A DNA stretch of 64,000 bases from VYFG01 sp965248685. GTDB lineage: Bacteria; Pseudomonadota; Gammaproteobacteria; Arenicellales; Poriferihabitantaceae. The position numbers and the translations under genes were made by a program. The notes under the pieces were generated by a model that saw only the letters and a list, made by a program, of their open reading frames with translations, made no database searches and was not told the origin of the DNA. Positions 41,975 to 50,753 of the stretch are shown piece by piece (position 1 is the stretch's first letter; every line of letters starts with the position of its first letter). The stretch spans positions 558,001 to 622,000 of the forward strand of contig CBDFKC010000002.1 in NCBI GenBank assembly GCA_965248685.1, read 5' to 3'.

Positions 41975-44827
41975 GTGTCCACTGAAAAAATTCTGATTCG
42001 GGGTGCGCGTACCCACAACCTTAAAGCCATAAATCTTGACCTACCCCGGGATAAACTAATCGTTATTACCGGTCTTTCCGGGTCGGGAAAGTCATCGCTG
42101 GCATTCGACACAATTTATGCTGAGGGACAACGCCGTTACGTTGAATCTCTGTCGACCTATGCCCGTCAGTTTCTCTCCATGATGGAGAAACCCGATGTCG
42201 ATCTGATCGAAGGATTATCACCGGCGATCAGTATCGAGCAAAAGTCTTCGTCACATAACCCGCGCTCAACCGTGGGGACGGTTACTGAGATATATGACTA
42301 TCTACGTCTATTATTTGCCCGAATAGGTGAGCCCCGGTGTCCGGATCACGATATTCGGCTTGAGGCCCAGACCGTTAGTCAGATGGTGGATCTGGTTATG
42401 TCCCATCCGGAAGGCAGTCGTCTAATGTTATTGGCCCCAGTGGTTAACAATCGAAAAGGAGAGTTCCAACAATTGCTCGGGGAACTGCATTCCCAGGGCT
42501 ATATCCGCGCTCAGATTGATGGCAAGACCGTTGAACTGGATAGTCCGCCAAAGCTCGATAAACGATACAAACACAGTATTGAAGTAATCGTGGATCGGGT
42601 GGTAGTCAAGCAAGGCAATCAACAGCGCCTGGCTGAATCATTTGAGACCGCGCTGGCTCTGACCGATGGCACTGCCAAGGCGGCGTTCCTCGATGACGAT
42701 CGAAATATTTCGACCACACTTTTATTCTCCAGCAAATTTGCCTGCCCCCACTGTGGTTATAGTTTGAGTGAGCTGGAACCCCGACTGTTTTCTTTCAATA
42801 ATCCTGCAGGAGCTTGCGAGGATTGCGATGGTCTCGGGGTACGGCAGTTTTTCGATCCGAACCGGATTGTGCACGACCCACAAAGCACGTTGTCGGAAGG
42901 TGCCATACGGGGTTGGGATCGACGCAGCGCCTACTACTTTTCCCAGTTATCCTGTGTGGCTGATCATTATGGGTTTAGCGTTGATAAACCCTATGAATCA
43001 TTGACCGATAAACAGAAAAATATTGTTCTGTTTGGCAGCGGTAAACAGGAAATTAACTTTGTCTATGTCAGACCAGGACGAAAGTTTGAAAAGAAGCATG
43101 TATTTGAGGGCGTGGTAAATAATTATGAACGGCGCTATCGTGATACTGAGTCATCCGCTGCCCGGGAAGAAATAGCCAAATACATGAGCACCCGGGTTTG
43201 TAATACCTGTTCGGGTACTCGCCTGCGGCGGGCGCCCCGACACGTCTACATAGAAAATCAGACTATTTCTCAATTAACCCAGCTGCCAGTTAACAAAACC
43301 ATGGAATTTTTCGGTGGATTAAAACTGAAAGGTTGGCGTGCAGAAATAGCCGATAAAATTGTCCAGGAGATAAATGCCCGTCTTGGATTTCTGATTAATG
43401 TTGGCTTGAACTATCTGTCGCTGTCCCGTGCTGCAGAAACATTATCTGGGGGTGAAGCCCAGCGTATTCGTCTTGCATCACAGATTGGGTCCGGATTGGT
43501 TGGGGTAATGTATGTATTGGACGAACCTTCTATTGGCTTGCATCAGCGGGATAATAAACGATTGTTGGAAACTCTGTTCCATTTGCGCGATCTGGGAAAT
43601 ACCGTTATCGTAGTCGAACACGACGAAGACGCAATCCGAAGCGCTGACTATGTTGTTGATATTGGTCCGGGAGCAGGTAAACACGGTGGCACCATTGTGG
43701 TCGAAGGCCCTCCGTCGGAAATACTAAAAAATCGTAAATCTCTTACCGCGGGTTACTTAAATGGCGAGCAGTTCATTGGATTACTCGGCGATAGGACCAA
43801 ACGTGATCCAAAAAAGCTTCTGAAAGTTACCGGCGCCGCAGGAAACAACCTGAAAAACATCAGCGCTGAGATTCCAGTTGGTTTGTTGACCTGTGTGACC
43901 GGCGTATCAGGGTCCGGTAAATCAACCCTGGTAAATGGTACTCTTTATCCGGCGGTTGCTCACCAGCTCAACCTGGTAAGAGCTAGTCCAATGTCTTATG
44001 ACACAATCTCAGGTTTGGACCATTTCGACAAGATCATCATGATCGATCAGAGTCCAATTGGTCGAACTCCCAGATCAAATCCGGCGACCTACACCGGTCT
44101 GTTTACGCATATCAGGGATTTATTTACGAGTACCCAGGAAGCCAGGGCGCGGGGTTATAAACCTGGCCGGTTTTCATTCAATGTTAAGGGCGGCAGGTGC
44201 GAGGCCTGTCAGGGAGACGGTATGATCCGGGTCGAAATGCACTTTCTCCCTGATGTATACGTTGCCTGTGACGTCTGTAAGGGCAAACGATATAACCGGG
44301 AAACCCTGGACGTACGATTCAAGGGTAAGAATATTAGCGAAGTCTTGCAGATGACTATCGAGGAAGCTGCGGAATTTTTTAGCGCGGTCCCGGCCATAAA
44401 GAAAAAACTCGATACGCTGCTGGATGTCGGCTTGGGTTATATCACACTGGGTCAAAGCGCAATTACACTTTCAGGCGGTGAGGCACAAAGAATCAAGTTA
44501 TCTCGTGAACTATCCAAACGGGATACTGGTCGAACCTTGTACGTGCTGGATGAACCGACCACCGGGTTGCATTTTCACGATATCAAGCAACTGCTAGTGG
44601 TCTTGCATCGGCTGAAGAGTCATGGCAATACCATAATCGTTATTGAACATAATCTGGATGTGATAAAAACCGCAGATTGGATTGTCGACCTGGGTCCGGA
44701 AGGCGGAGATGGAGGTGGCGAAATTGTTGCCTGCGGAACGCCAGAGCAAATCATCAAGAAAAAGAAGTCGTATACCGGGACCTATCTCAAGCCAGTCCTG
44801 CAAACCCTTGTGAAACAAGATCAGTAA
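41975..44827 (+). CDS. uvrA: Excinuclease ABC subunit A
   Basis: The GTG start at 41975 gives 950 residues beginning with the standard STEKILIRGARTHNLKAINLDLPR. Two ABC ATPase halves are present, with Walker A GLSGSGKSS and GVSGSGKST and ABC signatures LSGGEAQRIRLA and LSGGEAQRIKLS. Zinc modules are CPHCGYSLSELEPRLFSFNNP...CEDCDG and CEACQGDGMIRVEMHFLPDVYVACDVCKGKRYN. UvrA detects lesions with UvrB in nucleotide excision repair. No LexA box was identified in the 46-bp divergent gap. Confidence 0.98.
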   Translation: MSTEKILIRGARTHNLKAINLDLPRDKLIVITGLSGSGKSSLAFDTIYAEGQRRYVESLSTYARQFLSMMEKPDVDLIEGLSPAISIEQKSSSHNPRSTVGTVTEIYDYLRLLFARIGEPRCPDHDIRLEAQTVSQMVDLVMSHPEGSRLMLLAPVVNNRKGEFQQLLGELHSQGYIRAQIDGKTVELDSPPKLDKRYKHSIEVIVDRVVVKQGNQQRLAESFETALALTDGTAKAAFLDDDRNISTTLLFSSKFACPHCGYSLSELEPRLFSFNNPAGACEDCDGLGVRQFFDPNRIVHDPQSTLSEGAIRGWDRRSAYYFSQLSCVADHYGFSVDKPYESLTDKQKNIVLFGSGKQEINFVYVRPGRKFEKKHVFEGVVNNYERRYRDTESSAAREEIAKYMSTRVCNTCSGTRLRRAPRHVYIENQTISQLTQLPVNKTMEFFGGLKLKGWRAEIADKIVQEINARLGFLINVGLNYLSLSRAAETLSGGEAQRIRLASQIGSGLVGVMYVLDEPSIGLHQRDNKRLLETLFHLRDLGNTVIVVEHDEDAIRSADYVVDIGPGAGKHGGTIVVEGPPSEILKNRKSLTAGYLNGEQFIGLLGDRTKRDPKKLLKVTGAAGNNLKNISAEIPVGLLTCVTGVSGSGKSTLVNGTLYPAVAHQLNLVRASPMSYDTISGLDHFDKIIMIDQSPIGRTPRSNPATYTGLFTHIRDLFTSTQEARARGYKPGRFSFNVKGGRCEACQGDGMIRVEMHFLPDVYVACDVCKGKRYNRETLDVRFKGKNISEVLQMTIEEAAEFFSAVPAIKKKLDTLLDVGLGYITLGQSAITLSGGEAQRIKLSRELSKRDTGRTLYVLDEPTTGLHFHDIKQLLVVLHRLKSHGNTIIVIEHNLDVIKTADWIVDLGPEGGDGGGEIVACGTPEQIIKKKKSYTGTYLKPVLQTLVKQDQ

Positions 44828-44834
44828 AAAAGTT

Positions 44835-46049
44835 ATGAAGAAAACACGAGTAGAATTCACCGGGAGTAAAGGAACAAAACTGGCGGGACTATTTGAGCAA
44901 CCCGAAGGTAGCGTGGTTGGCTACGCTTTATTCGCCCATTGCTTTACCTGTGGTAAAGATATTGCCGCAGCATCCAGAATCACCCGTGCATTGGTCGCAC
45001 GAGGTTATGCAGTCCTTCGATTCGATTTTACTGGCCTTGGTGGCAGTGATGGTGACTTTGCCAACTCAGATTTTTCTTCTGACGTGGCTGATCTGGTATT
45101 GGCCTCAGACTATCTTCGAGATAACTGGTGTTCACCTACTCTGTTGATTGGACACAGCCTGGGCGGAACAGCGGTACTTAAAGCCGCTTTACAAATAGCC
45201 GGGATTAAAGGTGTCGTGACCATTGGCTCTCCGGCAGATGCCAGCCATGTTGCCAAACAATTCGCTTGCGACATCGGAACTATAGAGCAAACCGGATCCG
45301 CTGAAGTTTCATTGGCAGGCAGAAAGTTTACCATCACCAAACAGTTTCTGGATGATATCGATAGTCAGTCCATGGAGCATTTAGGCGAACTCGATACAGC
45401 GATTCTGGTTATGCATTCGCCCGTAGACAATATAGTCTCGATCAACGAGGCGGAAAAAATCTATAAAAACCATAAACATCCTAAAAGCTTTATCAGTTTG
45501 GACGACGCCGATCATTTGCTGTCGAACAAGAATGACACAATTTATGTCGCCGACACCATTGCCGCCTGGGCCGGGCGTTACATCGATGCGCCAGTACTTG
45601 TTACCAGGACGGATTCAGGAGTCCCGGGCGGTGAACTTCTTGTGGAAGAAAGGGACACTGGGTTTACCCAAAATGTTATGAGCGATAGTCACTTCTGGCT
45701 TGCGGATGAACCGCATTCAGTAGGTGGTCATAACCTGGGTCCGGACCCTTATGAACATTTGCTCGCTGCACTCGGAACCTGCACCTCGATGACATTGCGA
45801 ATGTATGCCAAACGCAAAAAATGGCCCTTGCAGCAGGTAAAAGTGCAATTGCGGCACTATCGAAAGCATGGTGACGACTGCGCGGAATGTGATGAGAAGT
45901 CCCCTCAGATAGATGTAATAGACCGGGAAATTTTTCTTAAGGGAGAACTCGACTCAGAGCAACGAAAGCGACTTCTAGAGATTGCGGATAGGTGTCCCGT
46001 TCATAAAACCCTTCATGGAAAGTTAGTTGTCAATACTGTTGAGATTTAG
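44835..46049 (+). CDS. Alpha/beta hydrolase fused to OsmC-family domain
   Basis: The 404-residue protein is one chain with two domains. Residues 1-255 form an alpha/beta hydrolase with nucleophile S108 (IGHSLGG), AHCFTCGKD and FDFTGLGGSDGDF, and a late DADHLL His. Residues about 265-404 form an OsmC/Ohr-type domain with the cysteines of LGTCTSMTLRMYA and ADRCPVHKTL. OsmC proteins reduce organic hydroperoxides; the fused hydrolase may release acyl or ester hydroperoxides for it. This fusion is known from other proteobacteria. It starts 7 bp after uvrA and may be co-transcribed. Confidence 0.92.
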   Translation: MKKTRVEFTGSKGTKLAGLFEQPEGSVVGYALFAHCFTCGKDIAAASRITRALVARGYAVLRFDFTGLGGSDGDFANSDFSSDVADLVLASDYLRDNWCSPTLLIGHSLGGTAVLKAALQIAGIKGVVTIGSPADASHVAKQFACDIGTIEQTGSAEVSLAGRKFTITKQFLDDIDSQSMEHLGELDTAILVMHSPVDNIVSINEAEKIYKNHKHPKSFISLDDADHLLSNKNDTIYVADTIAAWAGRYIDAPVLVTRTDSGVPGGELLVEERDTGFTQNVMSDSHFWLADEPHSVGGHNLGPDPYEHLLAALGTCTSMTLRMYAKRKKWPLQQVKVQLRHYRKHGDDCAECDEKSPQIDVIDREIFLKGELDSEQRKRLLEIADRCPVHKTLHGKLVVNTVEI

Positions 46050-46273
46050 TTCACAGGATTAATGTGCCGTTTACTATTGCAGATCCCGGTAAGGAGAAAA
46101 TTATTTCTAATCTATGCTTCGCCTGGATGACGCGGGTGAGGGATGTGAGCAGGAGCTTTGCTTAACTTAGCAAAAGCCTCAGCCTGTAAATCCTCAGATA
46201 ATTACGGCCATTAACTTAACTCTCGGCAGAGGCAAGATTAATAAATTGTCACCTTAATGCCTGAATACTGAGC

Positions 46274-46558
46274 TCAATCGTCGCTGGGTGGGGCAAGCCT
46301 TACACATGCGACAATGAGCTTTGATACATAGTCGGAGGGGTCGCGCGACTCCAGCTTATCCCCCGCTTTTACGACGGCCTCGATTCTAGCCCGCAGGTTC
46401 GCCAGGTGGGAATCTACTGGATACGTCTCCAGACCCGTTAGCTCGCGAATGTCGGGAGAGACATTCCCATCAGGGGTGAAGCTTAGTCTGCTTTCATCAA
46501 CCTGGCTCAAGAGATTAAAGGCTCTTTCCAGGTCGGCCAATAGTAGTGTATTTGTCAC
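46274..46558 (-). CDS. Small helical protein of unknown function
   Basis: The 94-residue acidic protein opens with GTG 46558, with a purine-rich AGAAGAAG just upstream. It has two predicted helices (LLLADLERAFNLLSQVDES, VDSHLANLRARIEAVVKAGDKL) separated by a short loop, and ends ARLAPPSDD-like (VACVRLAPPSDD). There is no signal peptide and there are no cysteine pairs. I do not recognise the family. It stands alone, with gaps of over 200 bp on both sides. Confidence 0.5.
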   Translation of the reverse strand: MTNTLLLADLERAFNLLSQVDESRLSFTPDGNVSPDIRELTGLETYPVDSHLANLRARIEAVVKAGDKLESRDPSDYVSKLIVACVRLAPPSDD

Positions 46559-46693
46559 GTTCTTCTTCTGTTAAGTTGGCATTGGAATATTTATACTTGC
46601 GTAGTATACCTAGCCTTTTGATTTAATGTCTGTTGATGTTCGGTATATTTGAATAACTCTCTTTCCCCTGCCTAGTGTTTTTCTTTCAACCGG

Positions 46694-46733
46694 TAGCCAT
46701 AGCCCTTAACCTGGATCAAATACGCTATGGCTA
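46694..46733. repeat. Perfect 10-bp inverted repeat
   Basis: TAGCCATAGC (46694-46703) and GCTATGGCTA (46724-46733) are exact reverse complements around a 20-base spacer. It lies 63 bp beyond the end of the GFA-family gene in a non-coding gap. There is no T tract on either side, so it could be an operator, an mRNA stability hairpin or a remnant repeat. Confidence 0.5.
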
Positions 46734-46795
46734 TTAGTACGTCTAAGCTCATATCAACGTCCCAGGTATCTCAGATGCGAAATCTTTGGTGCTCA

Positions 46796-47206
46796 TTAGC
46801 GTCGATCTGCGTCTCGGCGACCCTCCAAAAACATTGTTGCGTCACTTGGCATGGATTCCCACGATGCCTTGGAGTCAACATATATGTGGTGAATATCATC
46901 TAATTCCGGTTCTTCGTTTAGGCAACCTAACGAAACACCGTGAACAGCATTCTCGAACGTTCCGCATAGAGTCGAACCACAGGTGCCGCAGAAAAGCAGC
47001 CCGAAACCATGATTGCCAAGGTAGGAAGTAAGCATGCTTTCACCTGCCAGCCAGTGAAAGTCGCCTGGCCGGACTCGTGCGTAGTTGGAAGATTGTGAAC
47101 TGAACGCCTTGCGGCATCGAGAACAATGACATGAGAGCGGATCGAGGAGCGGTCCGGTTATTTGGTACCTAATTTCGCCACAAAAACACTCACCTGTTAT
47201 TTTCAT
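46796..47206 (-). CDS. GFA/CENP-V family zinc protein (formaldehyde-activating enzyme-like)
   Basis: The 136-residue protein has the GFA cysteine pattern: C7-x-C9 (GECFCGEIRYQITG), CHCSRCRKAF (residues 26-31), and CGTCGSTL. It ends in the usual HHIYVDSKASW segment. Family members were named for glutathione-dependent formaldehyde activation, but most have unproven functions. The window's formate dehydrogenase is 7 kb away and is not obviously linked. A single gene. Confidence 0.92.
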   Translation of the reverse strand: MKITGECFCGEIRYQITGPLLDPLSCHCSRCRKAFSSQSSNYARVRPGDFHWLAGESMLTSYLGNHGFGLLFCGTCGSTLCGTFENAVHGVSLGCLNEEPELDDIHHIYVDSKASWESMPSDATMFLEGRRDADRR

Positions 47207-47416
47207 AAAACTCTTCCCTTATCTGATTAATGGATTTCGTGGTTATAGGCGATGATCCGCTTTGGTCGGAAGCGGACAGCCCGGGCAAATAGCCGAATAA
47301 CTGCTTGGAGTATGATTGAGGCAGCTTAAAAAATCGAGAATCGTAGGTTTTGCTAACGCGGCGCTCAAGGTAAGGCGACTGACTCTAATTTAACAGGTCA
47401 GTCAATTGAATTGAAA

Positions 47417-47647
47417 TCAGGCCGATCCAACGCAGCATGGATCATCTAGCTGAATTGGAGGGCAAGGCACCGTTCCATACGAACAGTATACGCAGCAATC
47501 ACCCGCTTTTGGTTTAAGTAGCTCGCTGCATCCTTTGCAGTCATAAAACCATTGGCAAGCATTGGTTGGCATTACTTCTCGTTCGCTGTGTCCACAGCTT
47601 GGACAGGTGATAACTGAATCAGGAATTACCTTTGTTGCTTCTTCCAT
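47417..47647 (-). CDS. GDCCVYCSY-motif cysteine-rich protein next to MerF
   Basis: ATG 47647 lies inside the end of MerF (22-bp overlap). The 76-residue protein has a zinc-ribbon-like CPSCGHSEREVMPTNACQWFYDCKGC and the motif GDCCVYCSYGTVPCPP, and ends CCVGSA; about 13 of its residues are cysteines. Proteins with GDCCxxCSYG are frequent neighbours of mercury-transport genes and are presumed to handle mercury or other soft metals, though the mechanism is not established. No merR, merA or merP is present here. Confidence 0.85.
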   Translation of the reverse strand: MEEATKVIPDSVITCPSCGHSEREVMPTNACQWFYDCKGCSELLKPKAGDCCVYCSYGTVPCPPIQLDDPCCVGSA

Positions 47648-47829
47648 AAGGCAAAAATTGTTATTAGTACGAATATCGCCAATGCAGGTAATAGTAAGGT
47701 ATCCAGAAATCCAACCAACGAGGACAATCCAATTGCGCCGAGCAGGATTACAAGTGTGGGTGTAAAACAGCAAAGCGCAGCTAGTATCGTTCCAACAATA
47801 CCCGTCTTAAGTAATATCGCATTTCTCAT
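47626..47829 (-). CDS. merF: MerF-like mercury transporter
   Basis: The 67-residue protein has two membrane helices (TGIVGTILAALCCFTPTLVILLGAIGL and DTLLLPALAIFVLITIFALW). A vicinal CC pair followed by FTP in the first helix is the metal-binding signature of MerF. It would carry Hg(II) across the inner membrane. The usual second Cys pair of MerF in the loop is absent, so transport may be altered. It overlaps the GDCCVYCSY gene; no reductase gene is nearby. Confidence 0.85.
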   Translation of the reverse strand: MRNAILLKTGIVGTILAALCCFTPTLVILLGAIGLSSLVGFLDTLLLPALAIFVLITIFALWKKQQR

Positions 47830-48027
47830 CGTTGTGGATTCATTTAACTGCTAGTTTCACCCCTGATAGCTATACATGGATTAGATAAGGCTCTGAAACT
47901 TTTGTAAATAGTGGATAAATATCGACTCGGGTTAACATCTTTGATTGTATAGTAAGTATTGTTATAGTTTTCCCGTGACTGGAAATATTTTCAATTTTAT
48001 AAATGCAGGAATCAGAGGATAATTAAG

Positions 48028-49038
48028 ATGTCAATAAATATCGCTATTAACGGGTTTGGCCGGATTGGGAGACTTACTTTACGCTCTCTTTTAAAGCACA
48101 GGGAAGTCAACGTCGTTGCAATTAATGATTTAGTGGATAACGATACGCTGGGGCATTTATTTAAGTACGATTCAGCCCAAGGTGTTTATCCCGATAAAGT
48201 AAGTGTAGTTGGGGATGAAGTTAAGATTGGTCGTCATCGAATTGTTGCGCTTACCGAAAGAGACCCTGCCAGTCTGCCCTGGAAAAAACTCAAGGTGGAT
48301 GTTGTGCTTGAGTGCACCGGGATATTTAAAACGCGCGGAAAGGCCGGATTGCATCTTCAGGCTGGCGCCCGTAGGGTACTAATTTCTGCGCCGGCAAAAG
48401 GTGGTGGAGTCAAAACCATTGTGCTGGGGGTAAACCATGACCAATTGTGTCCCGCCGACCTCATCGTATCTAACGCGTCCTGTACCACCAATTGTCTGGC
48501 GCCAGTGGTCAAAGTTATCGATGAAAACTGGGGAATGGAATTGGCTACCATGACCACTACTCACGCTTATACGGCGACCCAGAATCTGCAGGATGCACCG
48601 CATAAGGATCCAAGGCGCGCCCGCGCCGCGGCTTTTAATATTATTCCAACCAGTACCGGAGCAGCCTCGGCATTAGCCAGCGTCTATCCAGCTGCCGCCG
48701 GAAAGGTTTCTGCTATCGCGATGCGGGTTCCGGTGATTACTGGTTCTATTATCGAACTAAATGCGGTTGTAAAAAAGACGGTTACCGCGGAACAGATAAA
48801 CCAGCGATTTAAAACGTCAGCCCGCAAGGAATTAAAAGGTATTCTGGAATATGCCGAAAGCCCGTTGGTTTCTTCGGACATCGTTGGCAATCCACACTCT
48901 TCCATTTTCGACAGTCAATTGACTTCGGTCATGGGAAACATGATCAAAGTAATCAGTTGGTATGACAATGAAGCAGGATACGCCGCAAGACTGGGAGATT
49001 TAGCGATTCGTATAGGTAGCTTTCCGAAAAATAGATAA
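48028..49038 (+). CDS. Glyceraldehyde-3-phosphate dehydrogenase (type I)
   Basis: The 336-residue protein has the NAD-binding start INGFGRIGRLTLR, AINDL (D34, typical of NAD preference), the catalytic C152 in SNASCTTNCLAP and H179 in TTTHAYT, and a C-terminal SWYDNEAGYAARLGDLA. The segment MRVPVITGSIIELNAVV differs from the usual PTPNVSVVDLT, which marks a divergent paralogue rather than the most common GapA. The ribosome-binding site region is AGAGGATAATTAAG. It was the first gene of an operon whose next member, a TPP enzyme, now survives only as a stub. Confidence 0.95.
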   Translation: MSINIAINGFGRIGRLTLRSLLKHREVNVVAINDLVDNDTLGHLFKYDSAQGVYPDKVSVVGDEVKIGRHRIVALTERDPASLPWKKLKVDVVLECTGIFKTRGKAGLHLQAGARRVLISAPAKGGGVKTIVLGVNHDQLCPADLIVSNASCTTNCLAPVVKVIDENWGMELATMTTTHAYTATQNLQDAPHKDPRRARAAAFNIIPTSTGAASALASVYPAAAGKVSAIAMRVPVITGSIIELNAVVKKTVTAEQINQRFKTSARKELKGILEYAESPLVSSDIVGNPHSSIFDSQLTSVMGNMIKVISWYDNEAGYAARLGDLAIRIGSFPKNR

Positions 49039-49040
49039 CT

Positions 49041-49178
49041 ATGTCGAAGAAAAACAATTGCGGCCACGCTGTTATTAGACTGCTTGAACATTACGGAGTT
49101 AGTACTGTATTCGGAATTCCTGGCATCCATACCCTTGAATTATGTCGGGGTCTCGAAGGTAGTTCAATCCGACATTTT
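49041..49178 (+). pseudogene. 5' remnant of an acetolactate-synthase-like TPP enzyme gene
   Basis: The ATG lies two bases after the GAPDH stop. The 46 residues (MSKKNNCGHAVIRLLEHYGVSTVFGIPGIHTLELCRGLEGSSIRHF) match the very N-terminus of TPP-binding acetolactate synthase-like enzymes (GHxxxRLLExYGVxTVFGIPGxHTLELxRGL, then RHxxPRHEQGA). Right after RHF the similarity stops, where the antisense of a subtilase gene begins (about 49179). More than 90% of the gene is missing. The reading frame continues to 49334 through unrelated sequence. Confidence 0.8.
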
Positions 49179-50339
49179 CAAACACATCGACGAATAAATC
49201 ATAGTCATTATCCGATTGACCAAATTGGTCATTCCACTGTAAAAAGGCTACGGCGAGTCCAAACTGCTGAGCGAATATTGGAAAACCGGTATCGCTGTCA
49301 CCACCCGCTATCTCGCCAAAGTCATGCAGATTAACCGTGGTATTGGCAATACTGCTGTCGCTAAAGCCCGCTTCATAATGGTTATCGGCGCTGTTTCCCG
49401 CTGCAGATACAAAAATAACATTTCCGGCAATGGCAGTCACCTCCGCCGCAACCGGCCCATCTTCAAAATAGGGTTCATCAAGGAAACCCAAGTCGTCAAC
49501 GATTATATCTGCTCCAAAATTATTGACCAGATCAGACACCCTGGCGATAAACTCCAGGCTGGTATTGGCGGCACCCACCGCAATTGACGCGCCTGGTGCA
49601 ATGTCGTAGATAATTTCCGCTATGGCAGTACCTTCATTACAGTCACTTGCCGGAATGCAATTTGCCAACTCGGCTTCTCTTATTGTGCAGGAACCAAATG
49701 TAGTAATTCCTGAAACGGGTAATTCTCCGGTGCTTTGTGCCCCAGGCCAATCGTTGGCCCCATCTGAAATTATTCCCACCTTTACGTTCTCTCCACTCAG
49801 GTTCAGGTTGCGCAGCAGATTTGACCTAAGAATGCTATCCCCTTCGGTTGTTTTACTGCCAATACGTGGTTGGGAATATGACGGAGGAGATACTTTATTG
49901 ACGAAATCCAGGGCTGCGAGATTATCGAGATCATTGGGTTCAACCCAGGCTTGAATCATGTTTATTTTTGGGTTCGCCAATTCAACAGTTATGCCCATTC
50001 CCCTAAGTTCGTCAAGATTCGACTTGTTGATTTCGGTTAAGCGTATATAAACTGGATTTTTCCGCAGTTAGAATTTGTTACAAAATGGGTAAGCGAATTC
50101 GGCGTGGTCGAATTGGCTTTCCCTTGGCCTACGGACTGCTGTGACACCAATCCTGTAGTAATGCGAGGCAATTGTTGACCCAATCGCTTACTGACTATAT
50201 AACGATTTCTGAATTTGTTGAATACACCAATTTTATTTTGCTGACTAAAATTTCCCTTACCATCAGAAGACAAGCTGGTGGATTTGGCAGTGCTCAGCTT
50301 GCGAAATTTCTGCAGAGCGACTTCGGATTTGAGTTTCAA
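49179..50339 (-). pseudogene. Subtilase-like (S8/S53 fold) secreted peptidase, 3' truncated and frameshifted
   Basis: The main frame (49998 down to about 49179) has SGENVKVGIISDGANDWPGA (Asp motif), NEGTAIAEIIYDIAPGASIAVGAA (with Glu in place of the subtilisin His-Gly-Thr), VDDLGFLDEPYFEDGPVA and IFVSAAGNSADNHYE. The catalytic Ser block GTS is missing, because similarity ends at DLFVDVFE, at the junction with the TPP stub. Upstream, coding similarity continues past ATG 49998 (VYIRLTEINKSNLDELRGM) to an A-run at 50058-50062. There a missing A breaks the frame; the earlier part is in another frame (to 50339, open to 50372). I infer a dead gene. Confidence 0.75.
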
Positions 50340-50372
50340 TTCTCGAAACTTTATCTTATCCAGTTCATTGAC

Positions 50373-50753
50373 TTAACTGATCAAGGGGGCAAGCGATATG
50401 CCCAAAATGAATATCATCAGCTGACCAAAATTGCAGGATTGATTTCTCTTGAGCCGTTTATCTTGCACAAACAATAAATTGGAAATTCGAAAAAACTTTG
50501 TTGTTAGCTATAGGATCAATGTGACCAGCGCTATTTCAAGAATGGGAAAGTTTATTAATTGTTGCGTTCAAGGGGACCGACATCGGCTCCTTGAATCCAT
50601 GATTAACGGGTAGTTCGCTGGTTATATCTATTCTACAGTAATGTTGATTGTCGGGTTAAAAGGTTGACTACTAGCGCGGGCGAATCAAGGTGAATCGGCA
50701 ACTTTAGCTATCAGCCATGATAAGCTTGAATAACTGATTAAAGGTAGCAGCTT
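50373..50753. other. 381-bp gap upstream of the PQQ-dehydrogenase-like gene
   Basis: No gene is supported. A plus-strand frame reaching 50477 is the antisense of the subtilase pseudogene and its leader. The right part should hold the promoter of the 50754 gene; AAGG about 9 bases before that ATG is the only signal noted. Confidence 0.5.

Noticed and set aside
50172..50477. 101-codon plus-strand frame opposite the subtilase leader
   Set aside because: The minus strand continues subtilase-like sequence across the frameshift, so this frame is better explained as antisense.
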